NCBI GenBank assembly: GCA_046598415.1
Contig: JBKJIG010000044.1
Span: 3,502 to 67,501 of the forward strand
Direction of reading: 5' to 3'
Length of the DNA: 64,000 nt
Source of the DNA: VFJZ01 sp046598415
GTDB lineage: Bacteria > Actinomycetota > Thermoleophilia > Gaiellales > F1-60-MAGs149
The position numbers and the translations under genes are program-made. Numbering within the stretch: the first letter of the stretch is position 1; every line of letters starts with the position of its first letter. The notes below the pieces were generated by a model that ran no database searches, was not told the origin of the DNA, and saw only the letters and a program-made list of their open reading frames with translations. This document shows positions 51,819 to 60,571 of this stretch, in pieces.

Positions 51819-52649
51819 TCATGGTCGAGCGAGCCTCTGCGAGAAACGCTCCAGCTCGGCGTTGAACTTGGCGGGCTCCTCCCACATGGGCGTGTGCCCG
51901 CTGTCCTCGAAGATGACGAGCTCGGAGCCGGGGATGTGCGCGGCGAGCCAGTCGCCGTGCTCCCGCTTGTACATCTTCGGATCGACACCGAAGTGGACCT
52001 GCGTCGGGAAGTCGATCTTCGGGAACGCCGGCATCGAGTCATGGACCGTCTGCGCATACAGCGCGACCGCCGCGATGTGCGCCGGCGTGCGGAGGTAGTC
52101 GGCGGTCATCCAGTCGTGCTCCGCGGGCGTCGGCTGGTTCTTCACCATGAGGGCCATGTTGTTGCGCACGAACGGCTCGCGGTCGGTCTGCAGCGCGTGG
52201 ATCCACTCCGGCAGGTCGTCGTGGGTCATGATCCCGTGCTCGTACTCCGGGGTGATCAGGTCGCTGGCGCTCTGTCCGACGAACACCATGCCCGACGCCT
52301 GGCCGGCGCCGAACTGCAGCACGTAGTTCCAGAGGACGATCGAGCCCATCGACCAGCCGGCGATTAGCGGATGCTCGACCCTGAGCCCCTCGACGACGTC
52401 GTGGACGTCCCGGGCGTACTGATCCATGGTGTGGCCCGACTCGGTCTTCTCCGAGCTGCCGTGGCCGCGGAAGTCGAACGCCACGACGCGGTGGTTCTCG
52501 GCCAGCGGACCGATGTTGCGCTGGAACCACCGGAGGCTGCCGGACCAGCCGTGCAGCAGCACGATCGCGGGGCCGGATCCAACATCGACGTACGCGAACT
52601 CCGTACCGTCGGGGCCGCGGAGGCGCTGCTCCGTCAGTTCACCACTCAT
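51819..52649 (-). CDS. Alpha/beta-fold hydrolase
   Basis: 276 aa. Oxyanion HG in VLLHGWSGSLRWF, nucleophile elbow GWSMGSIV (G-x-S-x-G), acid near FGVDPKMY and His in FEDSGHTPMWEEP. GGAGG precedes the ATG. Ester, lactone or C-C bond hydrolase; substrate unknown. Confidence 0.92.
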   Translation of the reverse strand: MSGELTEQRLRGPDGTEFAYVDVGSGPAIVLLHGWSGSLRWFQRNIGPLAENHRVVAFDFRGHGSSEKTESGHTMDQYARDVHDVVEGLRVEHPLIAGWSMGSIVLWNYVLQFGAGQASGMVFVGQSASDLITPEYEHGIMTHDDLPEWIHALQTDREPFVRNNMALMVKNQPTPAEHDWMTADYLRTPAHIAAVALYAQTVHDSMPAFPKIDFPTQVHFGVDPKMYKREHGDWLAAHIPGSELVIFEDSGHTPMWEEPAKFNAELERFSQRLARP

Positions 52650-52670
52650 CGTTCCGACCTCCGTCGCTCG

Positions 52671-53015
52671 TCAGGACAGCGGGCCGCCCGGTCCGTGCAG
52701 CTCGACCCACTGCGGCCAATCGGCGCGCCGCATGGCGCGGTGCCTCTCGACATCGGCCCGCTCAGCGTGGTGCGCGTCGAGCCAGGCGATGATCTCGTCG
52801 GCGTCCGAGATGGGGCCGGCCGGCGTCAGCAGCGTGGGGATGCCCACCGCGCCGCCGGTGGCGGCGCCCATTGCATCGCGCTCGGCCCGGTCGGCTGCTA
52901 CCTGGCGCAGCACCACGTCGACGCCCAGTTCGGTCAGGCGCGTGCGGACACGGTGGGAGTGCGGGCACCACTCGGCCTGGTACAGCTCGAGCGTGGGTAG
53001 ATCGGCAGTGGGCAT
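52671..53015 (-). CDS. Glutaredoxin-like protein
   Basis: 114 aa, thioredoxin fold with a monocysteine-type active site CPHS in AEWCPHSHRVR and cis-Pro in GIPTLLTP. GST-N-like end PQWVELHGP. ATG 53015 has TAGCAT 6 nt upstream. Confidence 0.88.
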   Translation of the reverse strand: MPTADLPTLELYQAEWCPHSHRVRTRLTELGVDVVLRQVAADRAERDAMGAATGGAVGIPTLLTPAGPISDADEIIAWLDAHHAERADVERHRAMRRADWPQWVELHGPGGPLS

Positions 53016-53066
53016 GCCGGGATGCTACGCGCACCGCGGCACTCACGACCTGGAGCTGCGTGCTGG

Positions 53067-53702
53067 CTACCAGTCGCGGTCGTTCGCGTAGCCGTCGGCG
53101 AGCTCGACCTCGAGCTCCTCGACCGGCTGCGGCGCTGCGGCGTGGTCCTTCCAGATGCGCGCCGGCGACGCGACGCCATCCAGGTCGCCCCATGTCTCGG
53201 GCTGCCATAGGGACGACCGGAGCATCGCGGCCGCGCAGTGCAGGAACGCCTCTTCGACCTCGACCACGACGGCGAGCTTCGGCGGCTTCGAGCCGGTGCC
53301 GACGTGGCGCTCGAGCACGGTCGGGTCGCGCGTCAGGTGCGCGCGGCCGTTGACCCGCAGCGTCTCGCCGAAGCCGGGGAGCAGGAACAGCATCCCGGCC
53401 TGCCGGGTCTCGATGATGTTGCGCAGCGAGTCGGCGAGGCGGTTGCCCTTGGCGTCGCCGAAGATGAGCGTGCCGCCGTCCTCGGACACCTCGGCGAACC
53501 CGGCGTTGCCGCCGCGCGGGGACACGTCGAGCCGGCCGTTCGTACCCACCGTGCCGAGCAGGGCGAAGGGCGAGAGCGCGATGAAATCGCGGCAGTGCTG
53601 GTCGAGGCGCCCGATGATCTTGGCGCGGACGAGTTCGCCGGGCTGGCCGAGCAGCTCGACGAGATCGGCGTGCGAGGAGACACGGTGCTGGTCGGCGATC
53701 AC
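53067..53702 (-). CDS. Pyridoxamine 5'-phosphate oxidase family flavoprotein
   Basis: 211 aa, split-barrel flavin-binding fold: FALLGTVGTNGRLDVSPRGG, LIFGDAKGNRLADSLRNII, GFGETLRVNGRAHLT. Resembles the MSMEG_1061/FMN-dependent PNPOx-like group rather than true PdxH. GTG 53702 with TATAGT 7 nt upstream. Confidence 0.88.
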   Translation of the reverse strand: MIADQHRVSSHADLVELLGQPGELVRAKIIGRLDQHCRDFIALSPFALLGTVGTNGRLDVSPRGGNAGFAEVSEDGGTLIFGDAKGNRLADSLRNIIETRQAGMLFLLPGFGETLRVNGRAHLTRDPTVLERHVGTGSKPPKLAVVVEVEEAFLHCAAAMLRSSLWQPETWGDLDGVASPARIWKDHAAAPQPVEELEVELADGYANDRDW

Positions 53703-53783
53703 GCTTCCGACTATACGCCCCGGGATGCCGGAGCGGGGTCACGGCTCCGGCCCGCACCGGCGGGTTCCCAGGCAGCGCGATCC

Positions 53784-54422
53784 TTAGAACTGACGGGTCC
53801 GGCTGGGGTCGGTGTGGGTCAGTTCGGCATCCCCGACAAGATCGGTGCTGTCGGACCTCAGCGCGTCGAGGTGCTCGCCGGCATCCTCGCGCAGGTCGGC
53901 AACGTGCTCGGCCGCGCTGGCTCCCACGGTGTCCGCCGCTTCCCTTGCCACGTGGGTCCCGCGCTCGACGGCCTCCTGGGCGATCTCCTTGCCGTGCTGC
54001 ATCGCCTCCTGCCCGACTTCGGTGGCGAGATCCTTCACGTGGTCGGCCGCGGCGCCGAGCCGCTCGTCCTCGAAGCGGCTGGACGGGAGCGCCAGGCCGA
54101 GCAGGAATCCGGCTGCGATCGAGCCGAGCGCGAGTCCGAGCGGGTTCTGCTGTGCGACGCCGGCGGCATGGCGAGCCTGGCCCGACACCTGCTGGGCATC
54201 GGGAGCGGCGTCCTTGACGGACGTGGCCGTGCCGGTGACGGCGTCCTTGATGGAGTCCATCGTGCCGGCGAGCGAGTCCTTCGCTCGGTCGACGGTGTCG
54301 GTGACCCGGTCCTTGGCTCGCGCCGGGACATCGGCCTTGTACCCGATGGCGTCGATCGTGTTGCCCATCTCGCTCCGGGTCTGCACTATCTGCTGTCGGA
54401 TCTGATCTGGCTCTGCGCCCAT
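53784..54422 (-). CDS. DUF3618-domain membrane-associated protein
   Basis: 212 aa. DUF3618 at the N-terminus (DQIRQQIVQTRSEMGNTIDA), long amphipathic helices with apolipophorin-like heptads, one TM segment (LALGSIAAGFLLGLAL). Overlaps the holin-X gene by 37 nt. With the two upstream genes it forms the common actinobacterial envelope-stress trio. GGAGGA RBS. Confidence 0.85.
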   Translation of the reverse strand: MGAEPDQIRQQIVQTRSEMGNTIDAIGYKADVPARAKDRVTDTVDRAKDSLAGTMDSIKDAVTGTATSVKDAAPDAQQVSGQARHAAGVAQQNPLGLALGSIAAGFLLGLALPSSRFEDERLGAAADHVKDLATEVGQEAMQHGKEIAQEAVERGTHVAREAADTVGASAAEHVADLREDAGEHLDALRSDSTDLVGDAELTHTDPSRTRQF

Positions 54423-54796
54423 TGGACGTCCTCCTTCAGTGTTGTGATGGTCTGCTCGGGCACGGGCGATCCCACTGCCCGCACCCGCTCCTTGCCCTTC
54501 ATCGCCAGAGCAGCAGCGCCGGCGCCATACACCACGGTCACGATCAGGCCGGCCAGCCACGCGTCGACCCATGTCGCGAGCACGAGGATCAGCGTCGCGG
54601 TCAGTGCACCAAAGGCACCCATCGCGAGCAGCCCGCCGCCACTGATGAGGCCGACGCCGACGCCGGCGCGCTTGCCTTTCTGGCGCATCTCGGCCTTTGC
54701 CAGCTCCAGCTCCTGCCGGACGAGGGTCGAGATCTGCTCGGACAGCTGGCCGAACAGCTCCCCGATCGGGCGCTCGTGGAGGTCAGGGCCGTTCAC
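54386..54796 (-). CDS. Phage holin-X superfamily (PF07332-type) membrane protein
   Basis: 136 aa: ERPIGELFGQLSEQISTLVRQELELAKAEM, then two TM helices (AGVGVGLISGGGLLAMGAFGAL interrupted by a loop). Common chromosomal family, not a phage indicator. GTG start overlaps the upstream stop (GTGA). Confidence 0.88.
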   Translation of the reverse strand: MNGPDLHERPIGELFGQLSEQISTLVRQELELAKAEMRQKGKRAGVGVGLISGGGLLAMGAFGALTATLILVLATWVDAWLAGLIVTVVYGAGAAALAMKGKERVRAVGSPVPEQTITTLKEDVQWAQSQIRSDSR

Positions 54797-55308
54797 GGCG
54801 ATCCCGCCGACGGGAACTGCGGCGATGCGGCGCCCGCCGGGCGAGCCGCCGGCGCGTCGTAGCGTCGCTCGCTCGAGGCCTTCAGGAACCGCGACGCCGC
54901 GACGCCGACGAGCACGCCGCCGACGACGACCGCCCACGGGTTGCGCCGCGCGATCCGCTCGGCGTCGGCGAGGATCCGATCGGCGTCGGCCTGCTCGAGG
55001 TACCCGCCGAGGCGATGCGCCTGGGTGGCTGCGCGATCCGCCACCTGAGCGGCGACGGCGTTGCCGTGCGCGCGCAGCTCGTCACCGGACGACCGCAACG
55101 CGTCGGCGCCGGCCGACAGCTGGGATCCCGCATCGGTCGAGCGCTGATCGATCTGCTCGCGGACCTTCACGTCGGCCTTCGTGGCCGCGTCGCCGACGGC
55201 CGCCTGGGCACGTTCGGCGACCTCCTGCGCCTGCTCTTTCGCCTGATCGATCGCCGGTGTGCCGGTGCTCTCGTCCGCGGGCGCGATCGCGCCGGGATTC
55301 GTATACAT
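54793..55308 (-). CDS. DUF883/ElaB-like stress-associated protein
   Basis: 171 aa, charged Ala-rich helices then a single C-terminal TM segment (AVVVGGVLVGVAASRFL) with RRNPW in front, like ribosome/membrane-tethering ElaB proteins. AGGAGG RBS. First gene of the holin-X/DUF3618 operon. The 286-bp gap to the peptidase gene shows nothing I can support. Confidence 0.8.
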   Translation of the reverse strand: MYTNPGAIAPADESTGTPAIDQAKEQAQEVAERAQAAVGDAATKADVKVREQIDQRSTDAGSQLSAGADALRSSGDELRAHGNAVAAQVADRAATQAHRLGGYLEQADADRILADAERIARRNPWAVVVGGVLVGVAASRFLKASSERRYDAPAARPAGAASPQFPSAGSP

Positions 55309-55594
55309 GCCGCCTCCTGGGGTCGGTGCCGGCCTCGCGCGCAGCGTCGGACGAACCGCTCATACCGTGCGGTCGCTGGGGCAGGGCGACCACTGGCGGT
55401 TCGACGTCGACTGGCACGCGGACGGCTGTCGGATCCCGTCATCCCCGGCCAGCGCCGCGCTAACCCTCGGGCGGGAGATCGCGGCCGTAGGCGCGCGCCA
55501 GGCGATCGCGGGCGCTACGGGACCGGCGCCGGCGAGGGGCTCGACGCCGGTGTCAGTCCTGCGATCCAGGCTCCTCTCAGGTCGCGCGGCGTCG

Positions 55595-56839
55595 TCATCG
55601 GGTGAGGTAGTCGTAGGCCGACAGGAGATGCGTGCGCAGCACGTGCAGGTAGTCGGCGATCTCGACGTGCTCGTCGGCACCGCCCATGCCGATCGGAGGG
55701 GGCCCGTAGACGTAGGCAGGCACGCCTCTCTGACGCCAGAGTCGCGCATCGGTGCCGCCGAGCGACACGATCGGCTTCGGTCGCACGCCGGTCAGCTGCT
55801 CAACGTTGTCCTGCATGATCCCGATCATCGCGCCGTGCGGATCGCACCAGTAGCCCGCCGTGTGGTTGATCTCCTCGACCGTCGCCTCGGGGTGGCGGGC
55901 GACGATCGCCTCGACCTCGCGCATGACCGTGCCGCGCTCGATGCCGAGGGGCAGGCGGATATCGATCTCGAGCCGGCACTCGCTCGGGATCATGTTGACC
56001 TTCAGCCCGGCCTCCATGCGTCCGACGTTGACCGTCACGTTGCCGATGATGTCGGCGGCACCGTCGCCCAGCGTGCGGTCGATCTCGACGCGCGCAGCCT
56101 CGGTCAAGGGTGTGAGCTGAGGCGAGATCGGCGCCTCGATCGCCTCCAGCGTCTCGAGCTCGGTCACGAGCAGTGCGGCGATGCGGCTGGCGCTGCCGGT
56201 GAGATGGACGTAGGCGCCGTGCGCGCCGCGCGTCTTCACCGTGACCGCGAGCCACAGTAGGCCGCGTTCGCCGAAGCGGATCGTCTCCGGGCCGGATGGC
56301 TCGCCGTTCAGGCAGCAATCGCCGAGCACCTCGTCGGCGTGATGCTCCATCAGGTAGCGCGTGCCCCACGGCCCGAACGTCTCCTCGTCCGAGACGACGG
56401 TGAGCGTGACGCGACCCTTGAGCTGATCCCGGATGCGGTGGAGGTAGAGGTACGTCCAGATCGAACAGCTGGTGCCGCACTTCATGTCGCTCGCGCCGCG
56501 GCCCCAGATCCGGTCGTCGACGACGGCGCCGCTCCACGGGTCGTGCTGCCAGGTCTCGTTGCCGACCGGGAACACGTCGGTGTGGCCGTTCAGCACGAGG
56601 TGCGGGCCACCGGCGGATCCCTCGAAGGTCGCGACGATGTTCGGCATCGTCGGCTCGGGATCGATCACCCTGTAGGCGATCCCCTCGGCATCGAGCAGCG
56701 CGCGCACGCACGCCGTCGCGGCGAGGGTGTCGCCGGGCGGGTTCGGACTCCTGGCGCGGATGAACCCGGCGAGGAACTCCACCAGTCGGTCGCGGTCGCT
56801 CTCGATCGTCTCGAGCAGCGTCGCCTTCGCGTCGGACAA
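55595..56839 (-). CDS. M20-family metallopeptidase (ArgE/DapE type)
   Basis: 414 aa. Metal ligands in LNGHTDVFPVG, GRGASDMKCG, SDEETFGPWGTR, LNGEPSG, plus dimerisation domain and terminal His region. Hydrolyses N-acyl amino acids or dipeptides; fits the nitrogen salvage theme. TTG start at 56837-56839 with GGGGGAGA 7 nt upstream. Confidence 0.92.
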   Translation of the reverse strand: MSDAKATLLETIESDRDRLVEFLAGFIRARSPNPPGDTLAATACVRALLDAEGIAYRVIDPEPTMPNIVATFEGSAGGPHLVLNGHTDVFPVGNETWQHDPWSGAVVDDRIWGRGASDMKCGTSCSIWTYLYLHRIRDQLKGRVTLTVVSDEETFGPWGTRYLMEHHADEVLGDCCLNGEPSGPETIRFGERGLLWLAVTVKTRGAHGAYVHLTGSASRIAALLVTELETLEAIEAPISPQLTPLTEAARVEIDRTLGDGAADIIGNVTVNVGRMEAGLKVNMIPSECRLEIDIRLPLGIERGTVMREVEAIVARHPEATVEEINHTAGYWCDPHGAMIGIMQDNVEQLTGVRPKPIVSLGGTDARLWRQRGVPAYVYGPPPIGMGGADEHVEIADYLHVLRTHLLSAYDYLTR

Positions 56840-57038
56840 GACGGATCTCCCCCGGTCTCAGCGGCACCCGATTCCCGGATACTCCGCCGAGCGATCGTAA
56901 CGAAGCAGCGGTGTGGGATCACCCCCGGGTCTTCGTCGGCGAGGAGCCCTGTCGAACGCGCCACGCGGCCTCGCCGAGACGTTTGCCTGGGTCGCTACCG
57001 GGAAGTCACGAGTCCCCACCGAAGCGAAGGAGGCCCCG

Positions 57039-57203
57039 ATGGGTCTGATGGACGACGCCAAAGGCAAGGCCAAGGAAGCCCAAGGCAAGCTCACGGACGA
57101 TAAGTCGAAGGAAGCCGAGGGCAAGCTCGACCAGGCGAAGGGCGACGTGAAGGACGCGGGCAACGCCGCAGCCGACGCGGTCAGAGACGCCACCGATCGA
57201 TAG
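57039..57203 (+). CDS. CsbD-family general stress protein
   Basis: 54 aa, characteristic CsbD repeat KGKAKEAQGKLTDD, EAEGKLDQAKGDVKDAGN. Excellent AAGGAGG RBS. Small, hydrophilic, induced by general stress in other bacteria. Confidence 0.9.
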   Translation: MGLMDDAKGKAKEAQGKLTDDKSKEAEGKLDQAKGDVKDAGNAAADAVRDATDR

Positions 57204-57291
57204 TGGCACGGCGCCTCGGAGGTGCAGTCCGCGACGACTGCTCCTCCGAGGGCGCCCATCGAGTCCGTTTCGGGGTCGCGTTTCCCCGCTC

Positions 57292-57573
57292 TCAGACTCC
57301 CGTCGCGCTCGACGATGGCGTGGTTCGTTCAGTCTCGCGGGATCGCCGGTTGCGGAGGCGTGAGCCGAAGCGGTTCAGGCCGATGCCGAGCGCCAGGATC
57401 AGCGCGTTGAACACGAAGTAGAGAACGACGATGTCGTCGGGGTTGGCATCGTGGACGACGATCGTCTGGATCGGGAAGATGATCGCCCAGAGTCCGAGAT
57501 ACAGCGCGAGGCCGCGGCGGCCTCCGAAGTATCCGAGCGGGCCGGCGATGACGATGGCTGCGATGAGCTCCAT
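57292..57573 (-). CDS. Small two-to-three-helix membrane protein
   Basis: 93 aa; helices LIAAIVIAGPLGYFGG, LGLWAIIFPIQTIVV and VVLYFVFNALILALGIGL, then a basic tail. AGGAGG RBS. No recognised family; placed between stress genes and a two-component system. Confidence 0.75.
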   Translation of the reverse strand: MELIAAIVIAGPLGYFGGRRGLALYLGLWAIIFPIQTIVVHDANPDDIVVLYFVFNALILALGIGLNRFGSRLRNRRSRETERTTPSSSATGV

Positions 57574-57658
57574 GGGGTCCTCCTGCGTTTGGCGCTGGCA
57601 TGTCCAGTCAACCATCGCCGTGTCGCTCTGGCCTCGTCCCGAGGAGCGAACTTCGGCC

Positions 57659-58636
57659 TCATCCCTCGGAGGGACAAGCCGTCACCGCCTCGCCCGCCGG
57701 GATGCGGGCGTGAAGCCGCCAGCCGCCCGCGCCGACCGAGCCGGCGTCGAGACGTCCGCCGACCGACTCGACCCGCTCCCGCAACCCCTCGAGGCCGAGC
57801 CCCGAGCCGGCACCGGAGAGGCTGTTCGGGGCATCCCCACTCTCGTCGTGCAGCTCGATCTCGAGTGCTCCCTCCTCCACCGCCACGCGCAACCGGACAT
57901 CGGCACCGGGTGCGTGCTTCATGGCGTTCGTCAGCCCTTCCTGAACGATCCGGTAGGCGAGCTGTTCCAGCGCGGGCCGCAGGCGCACGTCCGGCAGGTC
58001 GACGGTGCGCAGCTTCAGCCCGGCGGCCTGCGCATGCGCGAGGAGGGCGTCGATCCTCGTGCCGTCCCCCTCGCTGCCGCCCGCTTCCGGCTGCAACAGA
58101 TCGACGAGGCGGCTCATCTCTGCGAGCGCCTCCTCACCGGACCGGCGGATCACGGCGCATCGTTCCGCGGCCCCGTCGTCGTCGATCGCCATTCGACCCG
58201 CTCCCGCCTGGATCACGATGACTGCCAGGTGGTGCGCGACGATGTCGTGGAGCTCGCGGGCGATCCGCGTGCGCTCGTGACGCACCAGGACGAGCGCGAG
58301 GGCTTCCTGCTCGACCTCGAGCTCGCGCTCGCGCGCTCGCAGGATGCCGAGCAGCTGCTCCTGTGAGCGAAGCACGCGGCCCGCCACCCATGGCACCGCT
58401 GTACAGAGGGCGGCCGGTACCACGCCGGCACCACCGGCGACCAGCGCGGCGAACATGGCCAGCACCGCCGCCACGCCGGCGCGCGGCTCCGCGTATCGTC
58501 CACAGGCGTAGGCGACCATCCCGACGCCGAGGGTGGTGGGCAGGTCCGGAAGGCTGAGGCCGAGGATCGCCGCCACGAGCAACGCGCCCGCCACGCCGAA
58601 CGCCGCCGCGGCGGGGATGATGGGTCGCTCAGCCAC
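57659..58636 (-). CDS. NarL-type sensor histidine kinase (HisKA_3)
   Basis: 325 aa. Four to five TM helices, then phospho-His in RTRIARELHDIVAHHL, HATPase N-box EGLTNAMKHAPGAD and G-box SGLGLEGLRERV. GTG start overlaps the degenerate kinase gene by 8 nt. Presumed partner of the response regulator at 59852. Confidence 0.92.
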   Translation of the reverse strand: MAERPIIPAAAAFGVAGALLVAAILGLSLPDLPTTLGVGMVAYACGRYAEPRAGVAAVLAMFAALVAGGAGVVPAALCTAVPWVAGRVLRSQEQLLGILRARERELEVEQEALALVLVRHERTRIARELHDIVAHHLAVIVIQAGAGRMAIDDDGAAERCAVIRRSGEEALAEMSRLVDLLQPEAGGSEGDGTRIDALLAHAQAAGLKLRTVDLPDVRLRPALEQLAYRIVQEGLTNAMKHAPGADVRLRVAVEEGALEIELHDESGDAPNSLSGAGSGLGLEGLRERVESVGGRLDAGSVGAGGWRLHARIPAGEAVTACPSEG

Positions 58637-59744
58637 TGGAGGCCGCGAGCGGTAGCTGGGCCCGCACGAGCAGACGGCCCGCTCCTTCTCGCACGGTGGT
58701 GAAGCTGCCGCCGTGCGCGGTCGCCCGTTCGCGCGCAGCCGCAAGGGCGGCGACGGCACCGCCGTGCGGCAACGAGCCATGAATCTCCAGCTCCAGCAAT
58801 GTCCCCAGGTAGCGCAATCTCACGCCGGCTGGACCGTCGCCGGCGGCGGCGAACGCATCGAGGACGAGCTGGATCGTGCGGTAGGCGGCAAGCTCGACGC
58901 CCGCCGGCAACGGCCGCCGCCGTCCTTCGATCCGCAGCTCGACCACCCCGCCGCCGACGCGCGACTGCTGCAGCAAGGTCTCGAGCTGGGCGAGGGTCGG
59001 CCGCGGTGACGCGTCGCGCCCATCGCTGCGAAGCACGCCGAGCAACTCCCGGACCTGGTTGAGCGACTCCCGCCCCTCGCTCTCGATGCGCTGGAACGCC
59101 AGCCGCGCCGCCGCGGGCGAATGCTGTGCGTCCCGCTCGCCGCGGACGGCGAGCGCGACAACCGAGCGGATCCGCTCGCGCGCTGCGACGTCCAGCTCGG
59201 ACGCGAGCCGCGCCCGCTCGAGCACGACCGCAAGCTGGGCGGTTGCGTCGCGGGTGCGCTCGAGGTCTCGTGTGCGCTGCGCGAGCTCGGCAGTCAGCCG
59301 TGCCCGGGAACGCGCCAAACGGCCGGCTGCCCAGACTCCCGCGGCGAGTAGAGGCACGAAAGCCGCGCCGGTGCCGAGCAGCGGATCGGTAGCGAGCAGG
59401 AAGGTGAGCCCGGCCAGCATCGCGGCGAGGCCGGCGAGCGCGGGGGTGCGCTCGCGTCGGGCTGCAAGGCTGAACACGATCAGCAGTGCCGCCGGGATGG
59501 CGACGCCGCACCGGGTTTGATCGAAAGTCGGGATTCCGCTCACCACCAGGCCGGCCGCGATCGCGACCGACGCCGCCAGAGGACGGCCGCGACGCCAGAT
59601 CAGCGGCAGCGTCACCGCCGGGATGACGAGTGTGCCGATCACCGCCCCGGCACCGTCACCCGGCTGGAGCGTGCTCCACACGCCAGCCGCCGTCAGCGCG
59701 GCGGCAGTGGCGACATCAATCCAGATGCCGCGCTCTTGATCCAT
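58629..59744 (-). CDS. Degenerate sensor kinase (pseudokinase)
   Basis: 371 aa with the same TM plus HisKA_3-like layout as its neighbour, but the ELHD motif reads ELDV (residues 183-186, no His) and the ATPase N-box lacks Asn (RTIQLVLDAFAAAGDG). It likely modulates or dimerises with the intact kinase rather than phosphorylating. TATCAT 7 nt before the ATG. Confidence 0.8.
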   Translation of the reverse strand: MDQERGIWIDVATAAALTAAGVWSTLQPGDGAGAVIGTLVIPAVTLPLIWRRGRPLAASVAIAAGLVVSGIPTFDQTRCGVAIPAALLIVFSLAARRERTPALAGLAAMLAGLTFLLATDPLLGTGAAFVPLLAAGVWAAGRLARSRARLTAELAQRTRDLERTRDATAQLAVVLERARLASELDVAARERIRSVVALAVRGERDAQHSPAAARLAFQRIESEGRESLNQVRELLGVLRSDGRDASPRPTLAQLETLLQQSRVGGGVVELRIEGRRRPLPAGVELAAYRTIQLVLDAFAAAGDGPAGVRLRYLGTLLELEIHGSLPHGGAVAALAAARERATAHGGSFTTVREGAGRLLVRAQLPLAASSG

Positions 59745-59851
59745 CGACGCGATGATATCCCGGTGCCGGGGCAGCTACCTCGTCCTGCGGGGCGAACCGC
59801 GGGTCCTCCCTGCGGATGAGGGGAAGGGTCACGGTCACTACGATCTCATCC

Positions 59852-60553
59852 ATGAATGCGGTCGATAGGAGCCCGGTTGAGCCCGTCTCGGTACTGATCG
59901 CGGACGATCAGGGCCTGGTTCGCGCTGGCTTTCGGCCGATTCTCGACGGACAGCCCGGCATTTCGGTCGTCGCGGAAGCCAAGGACGGCAACGATGCGGT
60001 CGGCCTCGCCCGCAGGTGGCGTCCCCGGGTCGTGCTGATGGACATCCAGATGCCCGGCCTCGACGGAATCGCCGCGACGCGCCGCATCCTCGCCGAGGCC
60101 GGTGACCAGACCGCGGTGCTGATGCTCACCACCTTCGACTTGAACGACTACGTCTACGCCGCGTTGCGCGCAGGTGCCAGCGGCTTTCTTCTCAAGGACG
60201 TGCCGCCGGAGGACCTGATCGCGGCCGTACGCATCGTGGCCGAGGGGGACGCGTTGATCGCCCCGGCGGTCACGAAGCGCCTGATCGAGAGCTTCGTCCG
60301 CACGGCGCCGCCGGACTCGACCGCCGCCGAGCTCCAGGCCCTCACCCCGCGCGAAGTCGAGGTGCTGACGCTCATCGCACGCGGGCTCTCCAACGCCGAG
60401 ATCGCCGATGACCTCGTGGTCAGCAAGGCAACCGTCAAGACGCACGTCAAGCACGTGCTCGCGAAGCTCGGCGTGCGCGATCGCGTCCAGGCGGTGGTCT
60501 TCGCGTACGAAGCGGGCCTCATCACGCCGCGTCAGCCAGCTCCCCGCCCCTGA
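59852..60553 (+). CDS. NarL/FixJ-family response regulator
   Basis: 233 aa. Receiver (phospho-Asp in RVVLMDIQMPGLDG; acidic pair IADDQ; Lys in LLKDVPP) and LuxR HTH (LTPREVEVLTLIARGLSNAE). ATG 59852 with TACGAT 7 nt upstream. Divergent from the kinase pair. Confidence 0.95.
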   Translation: MNAVDRSPVEPVSVLIADDQGLVRAGFRPILDGQPGISVVAEAKDGNDAVGLARRWRPRVVLMDIQMPGLDGIAATRRILAEAGDQTAVLMLTTFDLNDYVYAALRAGASGFLLKDVPPEDLIAAVRIVAEGDALIAPAVTKRLIESFVRTAPPDSTAAELQALTPREVEVLTLIARGLSNAEIADDLVVSKATVKTHVKHVLAKLGVRDRVQAVVFAYEAGLITPRQPAPRP

Positions 60554-60571
60554 CACACGGCCGACGATCGG

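Noticed and set aside
54386..54796. Holin-family name as evidence for a prophage
   Set aside because: This family is common on actinobacterial chromosomes beside DUF3618 genes; no other phage gene, integrase or attachment site is seen.
55309..55594. Possible ORFs in the gap before the M20 peptidase
   Set aside because: Frames on both strands lack start signals, domain features and consistent codon bias.
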